From: JAUVKT01 sp942491535
GTDB lineage: Bacteria > Bacteroidota > Bacteroidia > Bacteroidales > VadinHA17
Direction of reading: 5' to 3'
Assembly: GCA_942491535.1 (NCBI GenBank)
Contig: CALOBV010000024.1
Span: forward strand, 186,001-250,000
DNA length: 64,000 nt
Part shown: positions 58,946 through 64,000 of the stretch, in pieces
How the letters are laid out: every line of letters starts with the position of its first letter
How positions within the stretch are numbered: the first letter of the stretch is position 1
Notes under the pieces: generated by a model
Told to the model about the DNA's origin: nothing
Seen by the model: only the letters and a program-made list of their open reading frames with translations
Database searches by the model: none
Position numbers and translations under genes: made by a program

Positions 58946-60745
58946 TTAATCCATCTTTAGTACTGCAAGAAAGGCCTGCTGTGGCACCTCAACATTACCT
59001 ACCTGACGCATTCTTTTCTTCCCTTTCTTCTGTTTTTCGAGCAATTTCCTTTTCCTGGTAATATCACCACCATAACACTTAGCTGTTACATCCTTCCTTA
59101 CTGCCTTAACTGTTTCCCTGGCAATTATCTTTGCTCCTATTGCAGCCTGAATTGCTATATCAAACTGTTGCCTGGGTATCAGTTCTTTAAGTTTTACGCA
59201 CATCCTGCGACCAAAGTCATATGCATGACCCTTGTAAATCAAGGTCGACAGTGCATCAACCATTTCGCCATTCAGGAGTATATCCAGTCTCACAAGGTCT
59301 GCTTTAGCGTAATTGGAATAATGATAATCGAATGATGCATACCCTTTTGAAATACTCTTCAACTTATCATAAAAATCAAATACTATCTCCGAGAGAGGCA
59401 TCTCGAATGTGATCTCAACCCTGTCGCTGGTAAGATATACCTGGTTCTTAAAAGTACCTCGCTTATCAATACAGAGATTCATTATTGATCCCACATAATC
59501 GGATTTTGTAATTATCTGGGCCTGGATATAAGGCTCTTCAATCCTGTCGATATTTGTTACAGGAGGCAGACCCGATGGATTATGAACATCCATCACACCA
59601 TCCCTGGTAGTATAAACCTTATATGATACATTGGGTACGGTAGTAATTACGTCCATATCAAATTCCCTGTCGAGTCTCTCCTGGATAATTTCCATATGTA
59701 GTAAGCCCAGGAAACCACAGCGGAATCCAAAGCCCAGTGCTGCCGATGATTCGGGAATAAATGTAAGAGAAGCATCATTTAGCTGCAATCTCTCAATCGA
59801 GGCCCTCAAATCCTCATACTCATCTGCATCAACGGGATAAATACCCGCGAATACCATTGGCTTAACATCCTCAAACCCTTCTATCCCCTTTAAACACGGG
59901 TTTTCAACATGGGTAATTGTATCGCCTACCTTTACTTCAGAAGAAATTTTAATCCCCGAAATAATATATCCCACATCTCCTGCACTCATCTCTTCCCTTG
60001 GCTCCTGCTTAATTTTCAGTACGCCAATCTCATCAGCAGCATATTTACTTCCGGTATTTAAAAACTTTACATGATCACCCTTCTTCAGGGTTCCGTTAAC
60101 AATTTTAAAATAGGCAATAATGCCCCTGAAGGAATTATATACAGAATCGAAAATAAGTGCCTGCAGGGGAGCGTCCTTATCCCCACCGGGAGCAGGAACA
60201 AGTTCAATAATTTTCTCCAGTATCAGATCTACTCCCATGCCGGTCTTGCCACTTGCTTCAATTATATCTTCCCTTTCACATCCAATAAGGTCTACTATCT
60301 GATCCTTAACATCGTCTGGCATTGCATTTACCATATCCATCTTATTCAGAATGGGTATAATTTCCAGATCATTCTCAAGAGCCATAAACAGATTTGATAT
60401 TGTCTGTGCCTGTATTCCCTGTGTTGCATCAACTACCAGAAGTGCTCCTTCACATGCTGCTATTGACCTTGATACTTCATAGGAAAAATCAACATGGCCC
60501 GGTGTGTCGATAAGATTCAACAAATAGTCTCTCCCTCCGGCAGAATACTTCATTTGTATGGCATGGCTCTTAATTGTTATACCACGCTCCCTTTCAAGGT
60601 CCATATTGTCCAGCACCTGTTCTTTCATGTCTCTCTTCGACACTGAGTTAGTACTGTCAAGCATCCTGTCGGCAAGAGTGCTCTTACCATGATCAATATG
60701 AGCAATAATGCAAAAATTCCTTATGTTCTCCTTGTGGCTTGTCAT
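58946..60745 (-). CDS. lepA: translation elongation factor 4 (LepA)
   Basis: 599 residues from the ATG at 60745, exactly the E. coli length; the in-frame ATG at 60757 would overlap the -7 box at 60755-60762. GTPase domain: G1 HIDHGKSTLADRM, G3 DTPGHVDFSYEVSRS, G4 ILNKMDM. EF-G-like domains II-V follow, and the LepA-specific C-terminal domain (KCYGGDITRKRKLLEKQKKG is the start of it; RMRQVGNVEVPQQAFLAVLK ends it). It back-translocates or remodels ribosomes under ionic stress. Confidence 0.96.
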   Translation of the reverse strand: MTSHKENIRNFCIIAHIDHGKSTLADRMLDSTNSVSKRDMKEQVLDNMDLERERGITIKSHAIQMKYSAGGRDYLLNLIDTPGHVDFSYEVSRSIAACEGALLVVDATQGIQAQTISNLFMALENDLEIIPILNKMDMVNAMPDDVKDQIVDLIGCEREDIIEASGKTGMGVDLILEKIIELVPAPGGDKDAPLQALIFDSVYNSFRGIIAYFKIVNGTLKKGDHVKFLNTGSKYAADEIGVLKIKQEPREEMSAGDVGYIISGIKISSEVKVGDTITHVENPCLKGIEGFEDVKPMVFAGIYPVDADEYEDLRASIERLQLNDASLTFIPESSAALGFGFRCGFLGLLHMEIIQERLDREFDMDVITTVPNVSYKVYTTRDGVMDVHNPSGLPPVTNIDRIEEPYIQAQIITKSDYVGSIMNLCIDKRGTFKNQVYLTSDRVEITFEMPLSEIVFDFYDKLKSISKGYASFDYHYSNYAKADLVRLDILLNGEMVDALSTLIYKGHAYDFGRRMCVKLKELIPRQQFDIAIQAAIGAKIIARETVKAVRKDVTAKCYGGDITRKRKLLEKQKKGKKRMRQVGNVEVPQQAFLAVLKMD

Positions 60746-60754
60746 AATCAAGGG

Positions 60755-60762
60755 CAAAGATA
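60755..60762 (-). promoter_or_regulatory. -7 promoter box TATCTTTG of lepA
   Basis: Exact TAnnTTTG on the minus strand, 9 bp before the lepA ATG, implying a nearly leaderless transcript. Same box sequence as for aspS. Confidence 0.5.
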
Positions 60763-60770
60763 ATACTATT

Positions 60771-60863
60771 GTTGATAAGGTTGATAGGGTTGATAGGGTT
60801 GATAAAGTTGAAGAGGATTAATAAAACAGCCAATTTAACAGTTTAACAATTCAACCTTTCAAC
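60771..60863. repeat. 9-bp tandem array (GTTGATAGG units) and related tail
   Basis: 60771-60815: five exact 9-bp units GTTGATAAG, GTTGATAGG, GTTGATAGG, GTTGATAAA, GTTGAAGAG. 60838-60863 carries the complement form (GTTTAACAATTCAACC, TTTCAAC). Between divergent lepA and cstA. Confidence 0.75.
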
Positions 60864-60898
60864 TATAAATACTAATTTTATACAAATTGATCTCCCTT

Positions 60899-62386
60899 AT
60901 GATAACTTTCCTTATATGCATAGTAGCTCTTATACTGGGTTACTTTACTTATGGTTCTTTTGTTGATCGTTACTTCGGGATGAAACCCGAGTTAGAGACC
61001 CCGGCCTGCAGGATTAATGACGGAGTTGACTTTATCCCGATGCCTGCCTGGAAAATTTTCATGATTCAGTTCCTGAACATTGCCGGACTGGGACCAATCT
61101 TTGGAGCTATACTGGGTGCTATGTACGGACCACTTGCATATATCTGGATTGTTCTGGCCTGTATATTTATGGGGGCAACACACGATTACTTCTCGGGTAT
61201 GTTATCGATAAGGAACAATGGAGCAAGTTTGCCCGAGATTGTTGGCAAATACCTTGGTTCAACAGCAAGGTCTTTCCTGAGGATCTTCACTCTCTTACTT
61301 CTGGTATTTGTTGGAGTAGCCTTCGTGAGCGGTCCTGCTAAGCTGCTGTTTACTATGACAAATATGGATATCAGAATCTGGCTATATATAATTTTTGCAT
61401 ATTATCTGCTTGCCACCCTTCTGCCAATAAATAAAATAATTGGCCGCATATATCCAATCTTTGGAGCTTCACTACTTATTATGGCCATTGGTATCGGAGG
61501 GTCGTTAATAATTAAATCAGCAAATGGCAGCATGAATATGATGGAGATTGGTGTCTCGTCATTTAAGAACTTCCATGCTGATCCAGGGTCGAACCTCTTA
61601 TTTCCAATGCTGTTTATAGTAATATCGTGCGGCGCAATCTCTGGCTTTCATGCCACACAGTCTCCCCTGATGGCGCGCTGCATTATGAACGAGAAACAGG
61701 GAAAATCGATTTTTTACGGAGCAATGATAACTGAAGGTATTGTAGCAATTATCTGGGCCTCGGCCGCAATGAACTATTTTGGAGATGTTCATGGCCTGAA
61801 TTATACTCTTACAAATCCTCTGGCATCTAATCCCGAAATTATCCCCGATCCGGCCTGGGTAGTAAATGAAATATGTAATAGCTGGCTCGGTCGCGTAGGG
61901 GCTATATTTGCAATAGTGGGAGTTGTTGCCTGTCCTATAACCTCGGGAGATACGGCCTTCAGGAGTGCTCGATTAACAATTGCCGATATGTTCGGGATCA
62001 AACAAATTAGTCTGAAGAACAGGCTTGCAGTAAGTATTCCTCTATTTATTGTAGGATTTATATTAACTTTTCTGATGAAGGATGAATTTGGCCGGGTATG
62101 GAAATTTGTCGGGATCTCGAATCAATCACTGGCCACAATTGTTTTGTGGACTGCAGCAATGTATATGGCTATTAAGGGTAAGAGCCACTGGTTCCTTTCA
62201 ATCCCTGCAACCTTCCTTACTGTTGTCTGCATATCTTATATCCTTGTAGCGCCAAACAGTGGAGCCGGTCTAAACCTGGCACCTGATATGGGCTATATTA
62301 TTGGCTCTTTATCAGGACTGGGAGCACTGGCTTTCTTCCTCCTTTCTGTCAGAAAAAGGTCAAAAGAAACCACTCAAACCACTTAA
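60899..62386 (+). CDS. cstA: CstA-family carbon-starvation protein / peptide or pyruvate transporter
   Basis: 495 residues from the ATG at 60899; a TTG four codons earlier is possible. About twelve membrane helices. Family blocks: YGSFVDRYFGM, DGVDFIPMPAWKIF, QFLNIAGLGPIFGAILGAMY, HDYFSGMLSIRNNG, HATQSPLMARCIMNEKQG, and ITSGDTAFRSARLTIAD. CstA proteins import peptides or pyruvate under carbon limitation. At 495 residues it is the short form lacking the extended C-terminal region of E. coli CstA. Its last six codons (ETTQTT) are made by the first units of the 9-bp repeat at 62367. Confidence 0.92.
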   Translation: MITFLICIVALILGYFTYGSFVDRYFGMKPELETPACRINDGVDFIPMPAWKIFMIQFLNIAGLGPIFGAILGAMYGPLAYIWIVLACIFMGATHDYFSGMLSIRNNGASLPEIVGKYLGSTARSFLRIFTLLLLVFVGVAFVSGPAKLLFTMTNMDIRIWLYIIFAYYLLATLLPINKIIGRIYPIFGASLLIMAIGIGGSLIIKSANGSMNMMEIGVSSFKNFHADPGSNLLFPMLFIVISCGAISGFHATQSPLMARCIMNEKQGKSIFYGAMITEGIVAIIWASAAMNYFGDVHGLNYTLTNPLASNPEIIPDPAWVVNEICNSWLGRVGAIFAIVGVVACPITSGDTAFRSARLTIADMFGIKQISLKNRLAVSIPLFIVGFILTFLMKDEFGRVWKFVGISNQSLATIVLWTAAMYMAIKGKSHWFLSIPATFLTVVCISYILVAPNSGAGLNLAPDMGYIIGSLSGLGALAFFLLSVRKRSKETTQTT

Positions 62387-62451
62387 ACCACTTAAACCAC
62401 TCAAACCACTTAAACCACTTAAACCACTCAAACCACTCAAACCACTTAAAC
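62367..62451. repeat. 9-bp tandem array AAACCACTY, 9 units, overlapping the cstA end
   Basis: Nine consecutive AAACCACTT/AAACCACTC units (62367-62447) plus AAAC. The array starts inside cstA, supplies its stop codon (TAA in the second junction) and continues 65 bp beyond. Because the unit is 9 bp, unit gain or loss keeps the frame. Confidence 0.85.
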
Positions 62452-62522
62452 AAAAAGAGGTAACCATCTGGCCACCTCTTTCCTATTCGTGAAATTAGTC
62501 TTTAATTCGTGTAAATCTCTTT

Positions 62523-64000
62523 TTACATCATTCCTGGCATTCCGCCGCCACCCATAGGAGGCATTGGAGGCTCATCTTCTTTAATATCAATAACAACTGC
62601 TTCTGTTGTCAGGAACATACCTGCTATTGAAGCTGCATTCTCAAGAGCAATTCTTGTTACTTTTGCCGGATCAATTACTCCAGATTCATAAAGATTCTCA
62701 TACTTGTCTATCCTGGCATTATATCCAAAATCGCCTTTACCCTCTTTTACAGCCTGAACAACAACGGCTCCTTCTTTACCAGAGTTTATTACGATCTGAC
62801 GGAGAGGTTCTTCAATAGCTCTCTTGACAATCTCAATTCCTGTATTCTGGTCTTCGTTATCTCCTTTTGCTTTATTAAGTGCTTCGATAGCACGGATATA
62901 GGCTACGCCTCCACCGGGTACTATTCCTTCTTCTATTGCAGCTCTTGTTGCGCTTAATGCATCATCAACACGGTCTTTCTTTTCCTTCATCTCAACTTCT
63001 GAAGCTGCTCCGATATAGAGTACTGCTACTCCACCGGCCAATTTTGCCAGACGTTCCTGAAGTTTCTCCTTATCATAATCTGATGTAGTTGACTCTATTT
63101 GCTTCTTAATCTGGCCAACTCTTGATGCAATAGCATCGCTATCACCCGCTCCGTTAACTAAAGTTGTGTTCTCCTTATCAACAGTAATTTTCTCAGCCTG
63201 TCCGAGCATCTCAATTGTGGCATGCTCAAGTTTAAGTCCTTTTTCTTCCGAGACTACAGTACCACCTGTAAGTATTGCTAAATCTTCCAGCATTTCTTTT
63301 CTTCTGTCGCCGAATCCCGGAGCTTTTACTGCACAAACTTTAAGAGAACCACGCAGCCTGTTAACAACCAGTGTTGCAAGAGCCTCACCTTCTACATCTT
63401 CTGCGATAATCATTAAGGGTCTTCCGTTCTGAGCAGTAGCTTCAAGAATAGGAAGAAGATCTTTCATTGTTGATATTTTCTTATCGTGGATAAGAACATA
63501 AGGATTTTCCAGGTCGGCCTCCATTTTATCTGCATCAGTAACAAAATAAGGAGATATATAGCCCCGATCAAACTGCATTCCTTCAACAACCTCAACAGTT
63601 GTCTCTGTTCCTTTTGCTTCCTCAACAGTAATAACACCCTCCTTCTTAACCTTAGCCATCGCTTCAGCAATAAGTTTGCCGATTTCATCATCATTATTAG
63701 CAGAGATGCGGGCAACCTGCTCTATCTTTTCAAGATCATCACCAACAACCTGGGCCTGATCAGCGATAGACTTAACAACAAGTTCAACTGCTTTATCGAT
63801 TCCCCTCTTTAATTCCATTGGATTCGCTCCTGCAGTTACATTCTTCAACCCTACATTAATTATTGCCTGTGCAAGCAGGGTAGCGGTAGTTGTACCATCG
63901 CCGGCATCATCTCCGGTTTTGGATGCTACTTCTTTCACCATCTGGGCGCCCAGGTTATGGTATCCGTCGCTAAGCTCTATTTCCTTAGCTACAGTTACAC
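62523..64000 (-). CDS. groL: chaperonin GroEL, N-terminus outside window
   Basis: About 492 residues are in the window; the first ~50 lie beyond base 64000. ATP-binding block GDDAGDGTTTATLLAQAI, intermediate domain GVITVEEAKGT, apical domain from MQFDRGYISPYFV through KAPGFGDRRKEMLEDLAILT, and VEEGIVPGGG-type block IEEGIVPGGGVAYIRAI. The C-terminal tail ends GGGGMPGMM, the usual Gly-Met tail. It folds proteins with GroES in the cytoplasm. The gap to cstA carries only the end of the 9-bp array and a weak AT-rich stretch. Confidence 0.97.
   Translation of the reverse strand, partial: VTVAKEIELSDGYHNLGAQMVKEVASKTGDDAGDGTTTATLLAQAIINVGLKNVTAGANPMELKRGIDKAVELVVKSIADQAQVVGDDLEKIEQVARISANNDDEIGKLIAEAMAKVKKEGVITVEEAKGTETTVEVVEGMQFDRGYISPYFVTDADKMEADLENPYVLIHDKKISTMKDLLPILEATAQNGRPLMIIAEDVEGEALATLVVNRLRGSLKVCAVKAPGFGDRRKEMLEDLAILTGGTVVSEEKGLKLEHATIEMLGQAEKITVDKENTTLVNGAGDSDAIASRVGQIKKQIESTTSDYDKEKLQERLAKLAGGVAVLYIGAASEVEMKEKKDRVDDALSATRAAIEEGIVPGGGVAYIRAIEALNKAKGDNEDQNTGIEIVKRAIEEPLRQIVINSGKEGAVVVQAVKEGKGDFGYNARIDKYENLYESGVIDPAKVTRIALENAASIAGMFLTTEAVVIDIKEDEPPMPPMGGGGMPGMM

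Noticed and set aside
62301..62492. Open frame with a KPL tandem repeat
   Set aside because: It is a frame of the AAACCACTY array and the end of cstA, not a gene.

Overview
The window looks like a chromosome segment of an aerobically respiring member of the Bacteroidota, probably of the Bacteroidia (Marinilabiliales/Bacteroidales side). The evidence is type IX secretion C-terminal sorting domains, TonB-dependent receptors of the Bacteroidota style, DUF5689 and DUF5916 proteins, an IPExxxVDY protein, an ExbB/ExbD/ExbD cluster, hexameric GdhA paralogues and -7 promoter boxes of the TAnnTTTG type. Genus cannot be decided from this sequence alone. I see no prophage, integrase, transposase or CRISPR array.

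Layout. 1-3054: a SpoIIE-type phosphatase cut by the window edge, a membrane protein and a membrane-anchored LuxR regulator. 3152-5367: one large secreted-protein gene broken into several frames. 5513-13951: an export/uptake locus with two endonuclease/exonuclease/phosphatase-fold enzymes, a TonB-dependent receptor, two DUF5689 lipoproteins and a T9SS-exported endonuclease I. It reads as a candidate extracellular nucleic-acid scavenging system. 14195-22965: a compact respiratory operon. It has a heavy-metal-binding lipoprotein, a Tat-exported Fe-S protein, an NrfD-like membrane protein, a monohaem cytochrome c, SCO, an A2-type caa3 oxidase in the order I-III-IV-II, and a haem O synthase. The first subunits resemble a reduced alternative complex III.

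22958-40005: an outer-membrane receptor, a LytS/LytTR pair, a flippase-like protein, miaB, aspS, tadA, two gdhA paralogues flanking dprA, tatD, asparaginase and tRNA-Ser(GGA). 40425-42817: an ExbB/ExbD proton-channel operon whose second gene carries an in-frame amber codon. 42873-48246: a DUF5916 outer-membrane protein, a PD40 lipoprotein, an unknown gene divergent from a caspase-fold protein that lacks the catalytic cysteine, and tRNA-Arg(CCG). 48372-64000: core genes leuS, an M23 peptidase, purN, acpP-fabF-rnc, an RprX/RprY-like two-component pair, lepA, cstA and the 5'-truncated groEL.

The most unusual structural signal is intergenic. At least eight gene boundaries carry degenerate tandem arrays with a strict 7-bp period, and several carry 9-bp arrays built on GTTGAWARR/TTTTCAACY. 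They often sit next to short palindromes. They recall the heptamer STRR repeats of filamentous cyanobacteria, but with different units.
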